DNA of 64,000 nt from Colias croceus (Eukaryota; Arthropoda; Insecta; Lepidoptera; Pieridae): positions 1,860,001 to 1,924,000 of the forward strand of contig NC_059543.1 in NCBI RefSeq assembly GCF_905220415.1. Direction: 5' to 3'. The notes beneath the pieces were generated by a model that did not search any database, had not been told where the DNA came from, and saw nothing but the letters and a program-made list of their open reading frames with translations. Positions 1 through 11,187 of the stretch are shown piece by piece. Both the position numbers and the translations under genes were made by a program. Each line of letters opens with the position of its first letter. Within the stretch, counting starts at the first letter, position 1.

Positions 1-451
1 AAATTGCAATAACTCTTCAACGGCTAGCTTTTGGATATGGTACTTATTATAAGATCAAATCAGTTTGTTTTGACCCCTACTACACGCTCTCAGGAATAGG
101 TCGACTTAACCTGTAACCCTGTTTATATCACTGTCGCCAAACCCATATAGGCATTAGGCACAGCATATAGGTAAACAGTACACTAATTAATATCAAGAAT
201 AAGTTTGCATAAAATAAAATATATTGATTTGTTTTAGAATAAAATAATTGACACGGATTTTGAGTTCGCGATCTAGTTGTTGCTACTATACAAGTATGCA
301 ATGCAGTTTTGCAATTAATATTATAATATCTCAACTCTTTGATTTATTTTAAGCTTAGATTTTAAGATGAAAAATTTCCTGAGTAAATGGTCACCCTCCA
401 GTCAATTTTTTAACGTACTTCCGGTATCGATTGCGTGATCTATCTTAGTTA
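1..451. other. No recognisable feature
   Basis: AT-rich sequence beyond the 3' end of the ALDH gene; no coding pattern or clear repeat boundary is seen. Confidence 0.5.
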
Positions 452-1690
452 GCTAGTGGTTAGGGAGCCAGGTGCAAATTTGGTTAATTATTTCCTCTCA
501 AGAGATAATTCGTCAGACGCATCAGAGTATAGTATTATAAAGCCTCGTGAACGTCAGCTGGCGCTCGGTTGGGGGGGTGAGCGGTTGTAGCCTCCCACGC
601 ACGTACGAAAAAAAAATACATTCATTCATTTCCTCTCAGCTAAAAATTTGTCAAATTGTAGCTAACCCAATATCTCAATGAAAAAAAATAATCAGCTGGT
701 TAAAACATGGTGTATTATACGTCAGCTGGTCTCTCGAACATGAAAAAAATAAAATTATTTTCCGTGATTTCCTCTCAAACAAAAATTTACCTGATGATAG
801 CTTATATGTAACTGTGGATATATATATAGGTCAGCTGGCTGTATCTTGGTGGAAAAACCGTCAGCTGATACTTTGAAAGTTATTACATGATGAGGAGTTA
901 GACTGAAGCATCTATTGCCAATTTATATGCATCAACTGACTAGGTTTTCCTCGAATTATTGCTAGCTGATTTTTTTTATTTATCGCATCAGTATATTAGC
1001 AATCAGCTCACAAATTTTCATCTGAGATGAAATTACGTATCTTTAATTATTATCGTTATTTTTAAAAATCCAAGCAACACATGCTAGCATAATATAGACA
1101 GTATTATGGTACTTGGAGGTGGTTAGTTGTGCGCATGATCGGGGTACTACGTACATTCAGCCACATCGGTAAACATGTTTTTACAAATATTATAAACTGA
1201 ATTTAAAAATAACTATCATATCATCAAATTCACATAACTACCTAAAAGTGTAACAAATATGAAATAACCCACTAAAAACATTAGTTAACTATAATTATTA
1301 AAAAAATAATAGTATAATATATAATTAATTATTACTTATCTTTTACGGGGACTTATTTTGATGGAATTCCACGTATCTCGATGATTTTGTTAATATCTTA
1401 TTATATTCGAGACACCAGCTGACGTATAATACACCATGCTGTAACCAGCTGATTATTATTTTTCGTTGAGATATTGGGTTAGCTACAATTTGACAAATTT
1501 TTAGCTGAGAGGAAATGAATGAATATACTTTTTTTTCTTACGTGCGTGGGAGGCTACAACCGCTCACCCCCCCAACCGAGCTCCAGCTGACGTTCACGAG
1601 GCTTCATAATACTATACTTTGATGCATTTTACTAATTACCGCTTGAGAGGAACTTGGTCATAAGATCTGCTTCTGGCTCCCGGACCATAG
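452..1690. mobile_element. Non-autonomous long-TIR (foldback-like) DNA element
   Basis: The two ends are inverted copies. The stretch around 540-740 (GCCTCGTGAACGTCAGCTGG and on) reads back on the other strand at about 1400-1610. The match weakens outward to GGGAGCCAG at 463-471 and its complement at 1673-1681. CAGCTG occurs about eight times, mostly inside GTCAGCTGG-like words, and TTTCCTCTCA occurs at 491 and again inside. No transposase frame is visible. The exact ends and target duplication are unclear. Confidence 0.65.
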
Positions 1691-1827
1691 CCTATTTAAA
1701 AATAATATGGAATAAGAACTATAGTCCTGTGTCTTTCCATTTATGCGATAAAAATATGCCAAGTTCGTTAAAATTTTATTCATTTTTATAAAGGAATGAA
1801 AAGAAAAATATATTGCAAGAATAACAT

Positions 1828-1833
1828 TTTATT
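1828..1833 (-). terminator. Polyadenylation signal of the ALDH gene
   Basis: AATAAA on the minus strand begins 32 nt past the stop codon. It implies a very short 3' UTR with cleavage around 1800-1815. Confidence 0.65.
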
Positions 1834-1864
1834 TAATCCTAATAATCCTAATCATCCTCAGATC

Positions 1865-1940
1865 CTAGTTACTGATTTTCTTTGGTACAGCCATTGTCAC
1901 TGTTTTCACTTCAAGGTATTCGTCAACGCAGCGTTGACCT
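1865..1940 (-). CDS. ALDH exon 11 (last exon, stop codon)
   Basis: Acceptor GTTACAG. It encodes the terminal YLEVKTVTMAVPKK segment, the oligomerisation strand of ALDH1-type enzymes, and stops with TAG at 1867-1865. Confidence 0.93.
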
Positions 1941-2181
1941 CTGTAACAAAAAAAAAATTAGATTGTTTTTAAATATTTTTATCTGTACATTGAAAATTAA
2001 GATCAAAGCGGTTAAACATTTTTAGTAAAAATAATATTATATTGAATTTGAATTATGTTTAATCTATACATATAATAAATCTGTAGAAGGGTCAATTCTG
2101 TACATTGAAAATATTGAAAAAATAAATAGCAGGGGGTGTTACTGGATCGATACCAAACCCAAATATGTGATTAAAAAAATT

Positions 2182-2222
<41 letters not shown>

Positions 2223-5200
2223 ATGTGAAGGCATCACGTGAAAACTAGCGGTTCGATTTCGATGAAACTTGGTATAATTATACCTTATTATCCTGGGCGT
2301 AAAATAGGATACTTTTTATCCTGGAAAAATACGTAGAAAAAAATTAATCTTAATTTTTCAGTTTTATCCATAGACGTTGTTCCGTAGAACCGCGAACACA
2401 CGTTGCGTATAGGCCTAGCCGTATTTGGGATTTGGGTCCAATAGATATTTATAAGATGTTATTGACAGAGGTACTCAAAATGGAGAAATAACCATCCACG
2501 CGAAGACCGACATCCGCGCGGACGGAGTCGCGGGCGGAAGCTAGTAATAAATAAAATCGAGGATGTGATTTCCTGTGTTGGTGAATAAAATCTTAATAAA
2601 TAAAATTAATATTTAATACTATCAAACTCACCCTTCACGTCCGATTCCAGACTCCTTGAAACCACCGAAAGGTGCTTGGGTGCACATCTTCATGTAAGTA
2701 TTAACCCTGAAAGATAATTTGTATTTAAAAAAGATACAAAACATCAATTTTTCGAGTGATATTGGGGCAAAGGGCCTATGTTCGAAATTCAAATCCAGGA
2801 ATCCAGATCCATATTCTATCTCCATACTTTCTCCTTAACAAACATACAGTTGGTACTTAGATATCAATATTTTCCTTAGATATCAATATTTTCATGAAAG
2901 TTTCATCATTAAACTATTTTTAAATTCATGTTTTTATGTTTAAATAATTGTAGGTATAGTACTATTAGCAGTCGATTCAGTTTTTTTTATTATGAAGAAA
3001 TTATATGTGCAATAATGTGTAAATAATACAAGAAGACAGTTTGGTCCGTGGTGTCCGGGGTCGTCCTGCTGTGGTGTAATCGAAACGGTTTTAAAGAATG
3101 TTGGTAAGTTGTATTTATATGTATAATATTATCTATAGCGAAAACATTTCGCTTGCGCGATTCAGACCTAGATGTTGATGCAAACTTACCAAACTATACC
3201 AGCTTCAACATTCTTAGAGAACTGAATAGCTGCAGTGTTCACGTTGGTGGTGAAGATACCAGCGGCTAGGCCGTAGTTGGTCGCGTTCGCGCGGTCAATG
3301 ACCTCTTCCAATGTCTCGAACTTCAGGATGCTTTGCACTGGGCCGAAGATCTGCGGGAGATTTGAAAGTAAATTATAACATTTTTTCAACCATATTTCCA
3401 AACAATTCAAATAAGAAATCTTGGTCGATTAATGTAGTTACGATTTCTCGTGTAGGTATTTTAATTTCACTTTGTAAAATTATGAATTTTTACTAGTGAT
3501 TTAGAAAAAATCTTGAGAGGTGTTAAGGGACACCCCGATGGAACGAAGTTCTATAAGAGAGAGAGAAATAGATAGACAAAGAGAGAAACACGCGTATGCC
3601 GCACGGCTTACAATTTAGCAAAAAGTAACTTTTGGCCTTCTTTCGCAACGCGTGAAAAGGAACTTCAAAACTTAAACTCAAACTCAAACATTTATTAATT
3701 ATTCAATTAGACTTCTTTTAGAAGCACTTTTGAAGCGTCATTCCATATTTTAACATTTACCACAAATTCGAAAAGCAGTATCTACGGAGAAGAACCGGCA
3801 AGAAACTCCATAGTTGCTCTTTTTAATCATGTCAGTTTTACAATTTAATTTTACAAAATACATATTAAGTACATTATTATCATAATATGCCAAAGAATTA
3901 CTGTCCTGTGGATTTTACGCGACAACCCTCCATGGGTTTTTATCGTCCATAATATATTCCTTATAATACTGTAATATGCTCTCTGAATTAGTACATTTTT
4001 AATATAAGTTTTAAATTTAGAACTACTAAACTCTTTAATATTATGAGGAATTCTGTTGTAAAAGCGTATACCTTGACCCATAAACATCCCATAAATGAAT
4101 TTTTAACTTTAGCTAGCCGGAAAAATGGAATTTCAATTTTATTTCTGTTTCTTGTGTCATAACATTGTCTATCTCCTACTTTTGTGTGTAAGTAAGCGTT
4201 ATTGTGTACATATAAAATATTATTAAATATATACTGCGACGATACAATAAGGATACCAGTATTCATAAAGAGATCTCTTAGTGAGTCTCGAGCACGTAAA
4301 TTATATATAGAGCGTATGGATCTTTTCTGTAATATAAATATATCCTTCGTGCCAATATCTATTACTTATGTTATATAAGTTAACCTAATCATCTTCACCA
4401 TATAATTAATATCTTTACTCACTTCCTCCTTAGCAATGGTCATGTCATCTTGAACATCAGCAAAGACAGTAGGTTCAATATAGTAGCCCTTGCTGCCAGA
4501 CTGTTTACCACCGACCAGGAGCTTGGCACCCTCCTGTTTGCCTTTTTCAATGTAGCCTAGTACTTTCTTCATCATTCCTTCGTCGATCTGTTATATTGTG
4601 TAATGTTTCATACATATTATATAGAGAGGAAATAAGGTAGTATCTATAGGTATTGCTACACTTTTTGCCTTGTTTATGATTAACTGAACTTTGTATGAAC
4701 AAATTTAACAGTATTAACTTATTAATCGCTACTTAGTACCAAACAGTCCATTCCCGGTGTATGCTTAGATCTTTATAACTACGCAACTAATACTAACAGT
4801 AGAGTTTTTTTTATAGATATCATGGGTGAAGCCTGGGGTATCCAATAAATAAAGGAGGTACCTGAGGTCCATGCTGCGTATCAGCATCGAAGGGGTTTCC
4901 AATTTTATAGTTCTTAGCCATTTCCACGGCGCCCTTCACAAACTGGTCGTAAATACCAGACTGCACGTACAGACGGGATGCTGCGATACAGATCTGACCC
5001 TGGTGTGTGAACACTCCGAAGGCAGCATAGGGGATGGCAGCCGCCACTGTAAGTATTGTTAATTCGATTGGTATTGGACTAATTGATAAGCTCAGATATT
5101 ACAAGACTTATTGGACAATTTTGTTTCATCTAAATGATATGTATAAACACGTTTATGCAACAAACTTTCATTAGGTTCCGATCTATATATTTTATATATC

Positions 5201-8200
5201 TCTCTTTAGGGATAATATCTATTTAAATGTATAAGTTTTAAAATGCTGAAGAGTGGATGTTTTTCTTAGTTTAAGTCTGAGATGTCTTATAGTTCGTCAT
5301 TTAACTATAAAAATTATAGCAGAGATCAGATTGAATAAAGCAAGAATTGACTTAATTAATTAAAATTATATAATTCAGGGAAATCTGGGGTAATATTAAA
5401 AACTCACAGTCAGCGTCATTCATGATAACAAGCGGGCTCTTTCCTCCCAACTCCAAGGTGATACGTTTCAAATTATTGGCACCAGCGGCTTGTTGGATCA
5501 ACTTGCCAACCTATAACGATAACGATTAATGAATAGAGCGGAAAATTGATGCTTAACTTGCCTTTACGCTCAGGTTTCGCTGACGATCTTTTTCCTAAAA
5601 AACCGAGAGTGGGTCCAAAAAAACTTCCCTGTGGAACACCGAATCCTATTTTTAGTTCAGAGCTAAGATTACTGGAAATTTTTTTATGCATTGTCTACTG
5701 TCCGTTCAGTAGCTCTTAAATAAATTAAACGAGGTGTCTCTAACTCTTATTAAGTAGTTCCAGTTTCTTTGCGAGTAGGTAGTCGAAGTGATACTGTGTC
5801 GAATGCTTTAGCCAGATCTAAAAATGATAACTGTATTAAAGATATTAAAGACAAAAGCTGAATAAATATGATAATGTTCACAATTATTGTGCTAAACGTG
5901 AAAGTTTTTTTCTAAGAATTTAAAACACAATTTAAAGTGTTATTCCCTAACAATACAATTCACAGTAAAATCGGTCGATTTTCGAAGTGATTTTTATAAA
6001 TGCTATTATTATGTAGGTATTTTTCAGTTCTTGGAATGAAAATCTGCTAAGTTGATTTATTAGTTTATTTTCAGCTTAGCCAACATTAAAATGATTATAC
6101 ATAATATATAAAATAGATATAAATATAATAAAGTAGCATAAATACTTTTATATTTATATTGAACATCTTGAATTTTTCATTTTTCTTTTATTTAACTTTG
6201 CGATATATTTTTATACCAAAAATAGAAATAAAAATAACGTGTTTTGTAACAATAAATTTGATATTGGACACGATTCTGCAAATTAACGTTAAAACGGACT
6301 AATTGCCTCGTAAATAGAAAACTGTCTTCCCATTTATATTCCTTACATGTGTGTTTATTAAAGCGAAATAGCGATGACGCTTTTCCAAATTTACCTACAT
6401 TTCTTTAATATACTTTCTTTCACAGGTAAATTGAGCATTAAAATTCATGGAGCGATTTTCAGACATGAATTAATAGAGGCTTTTATTCCGATGAAGAAGC
6501 AATGTTATTCATTTTAAAGGAAAAAATATAAGAAGTGTAAACGTGAGGTGGATTCGTGGCGTGTCTTTCGCTCTACCGTAGTTATGAAATAGCTTTTTAT
6601 TAATTAATGGACTGTAAAACTTTCGTTACTTTATCTTAATACGAAAATGAGTAATCAAAATGTTTTTTTTTCGGTAGGGGTTTAAACCTAATCGAGTCAC
6701 ATCAAAATGAAGCTTTTTAAAATGTTCTTCTAATAGCAAATTTTGTACGCAGCCGATTTATTTTTCATAACGGTAAAACGCTTTTGAATCACCGTAAGAC
6801 GTGTCCGAAACACCGAATCACCGTATTACGATGACTCAAAAGCGTTCTTAAACATGTCGAGTGAATAAAATATGTTAGCATATTATCTGTGATTTCTGTA
6901 AATAACATGCTAAATAGTAAATAGTAACAAGCAATTCTTACTTCAAGCGAACCGGTGAAGGAAATCTTAGCGACATCAGGGTGGTGTGTGAGAGCTACTC
7001 CAGCGGTTTCTCCGTAGCCATTGACAACGTTCACCACACCAGGGGGTACTCCGGCCTTTTGGAGGAGCGAAGCAAGATACAGGGCGGTGAGGGGCGTCTG
7101 TTCAGCTGGCTTGACGACGGTTGTACAACCTGGTAAAAGTGATAGTGTAAGTACTTATGAGTCACGCAGTGTATGGCAGTCATGCTGGTAGGGTAAGTAA
7201 CATCATGATATTATATGTTTTTGCTAAAATTATAACTGAGGGCTGATCTGTTGCTTTTATTATCTCTGTCGTGTCTCTGTCTGTCTCTTCTGTTAATTTT
7301 AATTGGATCACTTTTATTAGAAACTGTTTACAGACATTTATTTATATAGAACACAAGTGGAGTTTATAACTGCGTTAAAAACAACCGACTTCAAACTTGC
7401 ACGTTTGCAACATTTACAAATACAGACAAAAATGCTCATAAAATAAAAACTACTGGGCCTTTCCGAATAAAATATTTATGGGACCAATTCGACACCATCC
7501 TGCATCGAACAAAAAAAGAATCACGTAAATCGGTTAAGAAACCTCGGAGTAATAGGTGTACATACAAAAAAAAACATACCGGCCGAATTGATAACCTCCT
7601 CCTTTTTTTTGAAGTCGGTTAAAAATAATATAAAAAAGACGTGTGGCACTCGAGGACTGCCGCGGTAAAGCATGCATAGCATGCCTTCAAGCCACACCTC
7701 CGAGCCCGTTGGATTGGGGAGCGTGAGGTTCTTTCGTTACGGAATTTCTCAATTCGGTCCCCGCGCTCAAGGCCCGCGATAGAAGCTATGCAATAGCTTA
7801 AAAACAACTACAGCTGATGGTTTATGTTTTAATTAACTTCTGATATGCTCACATATCGTAATATGTGGCGTTACTGTAGAAAATAATATTTTTGTGTAAC
7901 TATTTTTATATTTAAATTGAATACCTGCAGCCAAAGCAGTTGTGACCTTCTTGAGGAACATGAGGATGGGCACATTCCAGGGTAATATAAGACCACATAC
8001 ACCCACTGGCTGCTTTAGAGTGTAGCAGAAAGTATCTCCATCTATAACAGTATTAAATAATTAATGAATACTCTTAAAGTATCGTATTTTTGATCAAAAA
8101 TTGTTGAACAACAATTGATCAAAAACATTAATAGAAACTTAGTTTAAATGTTAACGTCCCTTGTTACATGCGCTACCAATTTTTCAACACGCAGTGTTAA

Positions 8201-10250
8201 AATGTTCAAATACTTAGCATTATTACACATATCTCTTATTAAATTATCATATTCGAAAGCCAGGAGGAATCTTACTAAACGATCATAGGAGAAATATCTT
8301 ACCAGATGGGATAGTATTTCCTTCGATTTTGTCCGCTAAACTGGCAGTGTATCTGATTTCATCAGGCGCTCCAGTCATAAGCATAGTGTTCATATGTAAT
8401 ACCATGCCATTGTTGTAGCTTTCCAACTGTGCAAGATAATTGGCCTCCTTTTCTACTAAATCAGCGAATCTGTAAAGGATCTTGCCACGCTCACTTGGAT
8501 CCATGAGACGCCATTCTGAATTTCTGGCAAAGGCTTTCTTTGCAGCGGCAACCGCTAGGTCAATGTCCTCCTACGTGATAAGATATAATTGGTTGTTAAA
8601 AATTTACGAGGGACAATAGAAGCTAATATAATATGAGATCTCGGTTGTTCGATTTATAATTCAAAAAGATTATACTTGTTCGATTTATAATTCATAATTT
8701 AAAAAGGAAAACTGTTTCAACGGAAGTATTCAGACGCTAAAAATGTTAAAAAAATATTAGATCTTGATCGTGTTTACTAGATTTCTTATAATAATTTAGA
8801 AAGAAAATAGTTTAATAATCGCCGTTTATAATATGTAATGTGATAGTTAAAATGTAAAAGACTTTAAAGTCTGATTGGGAAAACAATAATAAATAAGGAA
8901 ACATTTTCTACAATTTAATTGAATTTATAAATATATATTGCTGTAATTTAAATTCTCAGTCAAAATGTAAATCTCCGTGATTAATTATTATCAATCCAAA
9001 ATTAATATTTTCCTCAAATTGGCCGCAAGAACAATTTTACAATCAAGATAGGCCATTGCCTATTTCGAGTCAATTTTGTGCGTCAGAGGACTGAATTTTG
9101 AACCATATCACAACGGAATAGGGGTTACAATATAATCGATATCTAATCAAGTATTGGTAAATATACTTGCCTTATCGCCTTCAGATACTTTAGCTATAAC
9201 GGAGCCATCATGGGGGTTATACGTGTCGAAAGTTTTGCCACTTTTCGAGTCAACCCACTCGTTGTTGATGAAAAGCTGAAATTGTTGAGAATATAATATG
9301 AGATTTTTATAAGGTTACGTTTTCGACCGCCTCCTCGGTACAGTGGTTGACGCGTGAGCGTAGAACTGAGGGGTCCTGGGTTCGATTCCCGGTGGAGACG
9401 AAGAAAAAAAATGTCTCGGTCTGGTAGGACACAGAAGGCTGATCACCTACTTGTCCCTAAAGAAAAGTCGATCAGTGAAACAGATGTGTTCATAATGCAT
9501 CTGCCCCTTACCCCACTACGGGAACATGGGACTTCACTTCACTAAGGTTACGTTTGGTATAAGTATGGGGCTAATCTAACGTCTCTCGAGCTTTATATGC
9601 CCAATATAATGGGTCAAGAGGTAGATGTATCTCTTATTTATTTATTTCATTTATGCTTAATTGCTCTGAACAATGACAAATTGAAGCTAAATCTAGTTTT
9701 GGGCAGTCTTTATAGCGATTTCTGCTAGTTACATTTTTTCTTCAAAAGTGTAGAGGGTCTATAAAGTGAAGTTAATGACTGAGAAAATTTAGTTATATTC
9801 TTCAAAGTAAAATACAAAATAATGCAATTATCTTGATTTTCAAATGACACTTAATATTCTAAATTTTATTTTATTTTAATTGAAGTAGGTATTCATTGGT
9901 ACCATAGGCTGCTGTTTTTATGAAAATTAAGAATTTATTATTTAAGTGGTAAATTTTATGATTTATCCAATCATAGTAATAACAATAAAAATATGTATAT
10001 TGTATGTTGTCCGTGGTCACAGCATAGTTAGATAGAATCCCGCGTAGAAGGAAACCCCGAATCCCGTAACCGGTTCCCGTGGGATTGTCGGGATAAAAAC
10101 TATACTACCCTCTAAGTATGTGCAAAATTTCATGACAATCGGTTCAGTAGTCTTTGCGTGATGGAGTAACAAACAAATAAACTTTCGCATGTTTATTATT
10201 CAACAGTATGATGAATTACTAACCTTAGTATAATGGATATGAGGTGCCAT
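1865..10250 (-). CDS. Aldehyde dehydrogenase (ALDH1-like, cytosolic), complete 11-exon gene
   Basis: NAD(P)-dependent aldehyde dehydrogenase that oxidises aldehydes to carboxylic acids; the closest family by eye is the ALDH1/retinal dehydrogenase type. Eleven exons (listed separately) splice without conflict into 1470 nt, 489 residues plus stop, the usual length for a cytosolic ALDH. Visible landmarks are PWN with Asn156, Lys179 in VVKPAEQT, the FTGSLEVG cofactor loop at 230-237, the general base Glu255 in LELGGKSP, the catalytic Cys289 in GQIC, EIFGPV at 386-391, and PFGGFKESG near the C-terminus. The Glu-Cys spacing of 34 is the same as in human ALDH1. The protein starts MAPHIHYTK with no mitochondrial presequence, so it is probably cytosolic. 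The substrate cannot be read from sequence. All introns are GT-AG except intron 2, which is GC-AG. The gene looks intact. Confidence 0.95.
2063..2544 (+). mobile_element. Helitron, family A (GTCT-repeat type), copy 1
   Basis: Begins TCTATACATATAATAAATC after A and ends GGCGGAAGCTAG before T, the Helitron pattern. A (GTCT)n microsatellite lies near 2184-2222 and a GC-rich hairpin precedes the CTAG end. It sits in the last ALDH intron. Four relatives are in this window. Confidence 0.8.
2632..2706 (-). CDS. ALDH exon 10
   Basis: Acceptor TTTCAG, donor GTGAGT. It encodes VNTYMKMCTQAPFGGFKESGIGREG in the frame continued from exon 9; APFGGFKESG is the standard C-terminal ALDH signature. Confidence 0.94.
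3190..3350 (-). CDS. ALDH exon 9
   Basis: Acceptor CCGCAG, donor GTAAGT. It encodes IFGPVQSILKF, NATNYGLAAGIFT and KNVEAGIVW. Confidence 0.95.
3665..4350 (-). mobile_element. 5'-truncated LINE (CR1/Jockey-like), 3' end of ORF2 plus tail
   Basis: The minus strand reads as the C-terminal part of a non-LTR reverse transcriptase (an RARDSLRDLF stretch, YDTRNRNKIEIPFFRL, then FYNRIPHNIKEF), with a frame change near 4085. It is followed by a 3' UTR and a tail of AGTTTGAGTTTAAGTTTT type at about 3668-3690. It is a dead insertion in ALDH intron 8. Shorter pieces of the same tail are at 35.5 and 48.2 kb. Confidence 0.75.
4423..4587 (-). CDS. ALDH exon 8
   Basis: Acceptor AACAG, donor GTGAGT. It encodes IDEGMMKKVLGYIEKGKQEG through EPTVFADV to AKEE, the usual region before the EIFGP motif. 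Confidence 0.95.
4862..5046 (-). CDS. ALDH exon 7 (catalytic Cys)
   Basis: Acceptor TTACAG, donor GTACCT. It encodes the active-site pattern F-x3-G-Q-x-C (FTHQGQIC, Cys289), then ASRLYVQSGIYDQF and GNPFDADTQHGPQ. Confidence 0.95.
5408..5510 (-). CDS. ALDH exon 6 (general base Glu)
   Basis: Acceptor TTATAG, donor GTGAGT. It encodes VGKLIQQAAG and LELGGKSP with Glu255, then VIMNDAD. Confidence 0.95.
5570..5850 (-). pseudogene. LINE reverse transcriptase fragment in an ALDH intron
   Basis: The minus strand shows an RT motif-A-like FLDLAKAFDTVSL at about 5825-5785 and further on a motif-B-like GVPQGS near 5630, in different frames. The frame is interrupted, so it is a decayed non-LTR element. 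Confidence 0.7.
6942..7129 (-). CDS. ALDH exon 5 (cofactor-binding loop)
   Basis: Acceptor ACCAG, donor GTAAGA. It encodes CTTVVKPAEQTPL with Lys179, then VNVVNGYGETAG and the FTGSLE nucleotide-binding loop. Confidence 0.95.
7366..7625 (-). mobile_element. MITE with ACCGACTTCAAA ends, copy 1
   Basis: A short element of about 260 bp bounded by ACAACCGACTTCAAA on the left and TTTGAAGTCGGTTAAAA on the right. It has no coding capacity and is repeated at 11.2, 18.8, 42.2 and 59.6 kb. It lies in an ALDH intron. Confidence 0.7.
7632..7800 (+). repeat. Interspersed GC-rich repeat (AGCTATGCAATAGCT end), copy 1
   Basis: A repeat of about 170 bp running from GACGTGTGGCACTCGAGG to GAAGCTATGCAATAGCTTA. 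Five copies in both orientations occur in the window (7.6, 18.2, 19.7, 25.3, 47.9 kb). The family is not recognised; no clear pol III boxes or target duplication are seen. Confidence 0.65.
7925..8041 (-). CDS. ALDH exon 4 (PWN motif)
   Basis: Acceptor TTATAG, donor G before GTAT. It encodes DGDTFCYTLKQPVG and LPWNVPILM, with Asn156 of the oxyanion hole, and ends in ALAAG. Confidence 0.94.
8303..8570 (-). CDS. ALDH exon 3
   Basis: Acceptor CGTAG, donor GTAAGA. The exon encodes the EDIDLAVAAAKKAF helix, the WRLMDPSERGKIL stretch and the region up to GNTIPS. The usual ALDH motif around LETLDNGKP is here the variant LESYNNGM. Confidence 0.93.
9171..9275 (-). CDS. ALDH exon 2 (N-terminal NAD-domain start)
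   Basis: The acceptor is TTTCAG at 9276. The exon encodes LFINNEWVDSKSG through VSEGDK in 35 codons. It ends AAG followed by GCAAGT, a GC-type donor; the next GT in that region would shift the frame into an early stop. Confidence 0.92.
9325..9541 (+). mobile_element. tRNA-derived SINE
   Basis: The 5' part is tRNA-like, with an A-box-like stretch around GTACAGTGGTTGACGCG and a perfect B-box GGTTCGATTCC at 9379-9389, followed by a non-tRNA body. This is the usual build of lepidopteran SINEs. It lies in ALDH intron 1. Confidence 0.7.
10036..10200 (-). mobile_element. Helitron fragment, family C
   Basis: The body words GTTCCCGTGGGATT, CGGTTCAGTAGT, GAGTAACAAACAA and ACTTTCGCAT match the complete family C copies, but the termini are decayed. 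Confidence 0.55.
10224..10250 (-). CDS. ALDH exon 1 (start codon, 9 codons)
   Basis: ATG at 10250-10248 begins MAPHIHYTK. The exon ends AAG before a GTTAGT donor, in phase 0, and joins cleanly to the LFINNEW segment of exon 2. An ALDH usually has a short lead before this motif, which supports the start. Confidence 0.85.
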
Positions 10251-10313
10251 GTTAACTTGCACTGCACTTGATAAAATTAATCAAATAAATTCGGCCGTAT
10301 CGCGATATATATG

Positions 10314-10321
10314 CTTATATA
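10314..10321 (-). promoter_or_regulatory. Candidate TATA box of the ALDH gene
   Basis: TATATAAG on the minus strand lies 64 nt before the ATG. It would place transcription start about 30 nt further on and give a 5' UTR of roughly 35-40 nt. This is inferred from sequence and spacing only; the region is AT-rich, so it could be chance. Confidence 0.4.
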
Positions 10322-10420
10322 CAGTTTTGGTTTTGATTACACTATCTTAGATTAGTTACGCATGTTAACATGTTTTGCAGTTTTTATACTTATGATGACA
10401 TGCCTGTTTATTGATTGTTA

Positions 10421-10609
10421 TCACTACATAGTATAAAACAAAGTCGCTTTCTCTGTTCTAATGTCCCTTTGTATGCTTAAATCTTTAAAACTACGCAACG
10501 GATTTTGATGTGGTTTTTTTTTATAGATAGAGTGATTCAAGAGGAAGGTTTTAGTATATAATTTATTAGGTTTTAGACAAAGCGGGCGAAGCCGCGGGCG
10601 GTAAGCTAG
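10421..10609 (+). mobile_element. Helitron, family F, copy 1
   Basis: Begins TCACTACATAGTATAAAAC and ends in the hairpin GGGCGAAGCCGCGGGCGG, then TAAGCTAG before T. The body word is AACTACGCAACGGATTTTGA. It lies directly upstream of the ALDH promoter. Confidence 0.7.
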
Positions 10610-10890
10610 TAAGAAATAAGAAAGAAAGAAACATTTATTTCCAGAAAAAAAGTACACACTACACACACAAGAAGAAGTACAATACATAAAATGGACACCA
10701 TGTTTGCCGAGAATTTCGTAATGTGTGCACACACTGTATTTCCAGAAAAGGGTCTTGACTCAGCTTTCTGCCATACTAATAGTAGTTGTCATACTGTTAC
10801 GCTTTCAGGTAGCGACTATGGCATAAATAGTAGTTTAGTTATATGTTTAAATAATTATTTAAAACTAGAGACAATTTGAATTTGAATTTG

Positions 10891-11073
10891 AGGTCCGCCC
10901 CGGCTTCGCCCGTGGTACATATTTCGCAATAAAAGGTAGCCTATGTCCTTTCTCGGGTATCACAATATCTCCATACAAAATTTCATGCAAATTGGTTCAG
11001 TAGTTTAAGCGTGATTGAGTAACAGATAGACAGACAGAATTACTTTCGCATTTATAATATTAATTAGTATGGA
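10891..11073 (-). mobile_element. Helitron-like copy, B/E body
   Basis: Shows GGTCCGCCCCGGCTTCGCCC, a body with TGCAAATTGGTTCAGTAG, and the end TTAGTATGGA. The CTAG end is replaced by other sequence, so the 3' end is damaged. Confidence 0.65.
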
Positions 11074-11187
11074 TTTAAAACGTAGAAGGCAAGTTACTTC
11101 TGTGGTAGAATAACTATTTTAATGATGCTATCACTCTCTTTAGACAATTGATTACCTATACACGAGAAACTATTTGTTATGTGTGTG

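Noticed and set aside
3988..4266. Independent host gene on the minus strand
   Set aside because: It matches the C-terminal part of a non-LTR reverse transcriptase and is frame-broken next to a LINE tail.
9340..9400. tRNA gene
   Set aside because: The A and B boxes are there, but no full cloverleaf with anticodon arm and acceptor pairing could be made; it fits a SINE.
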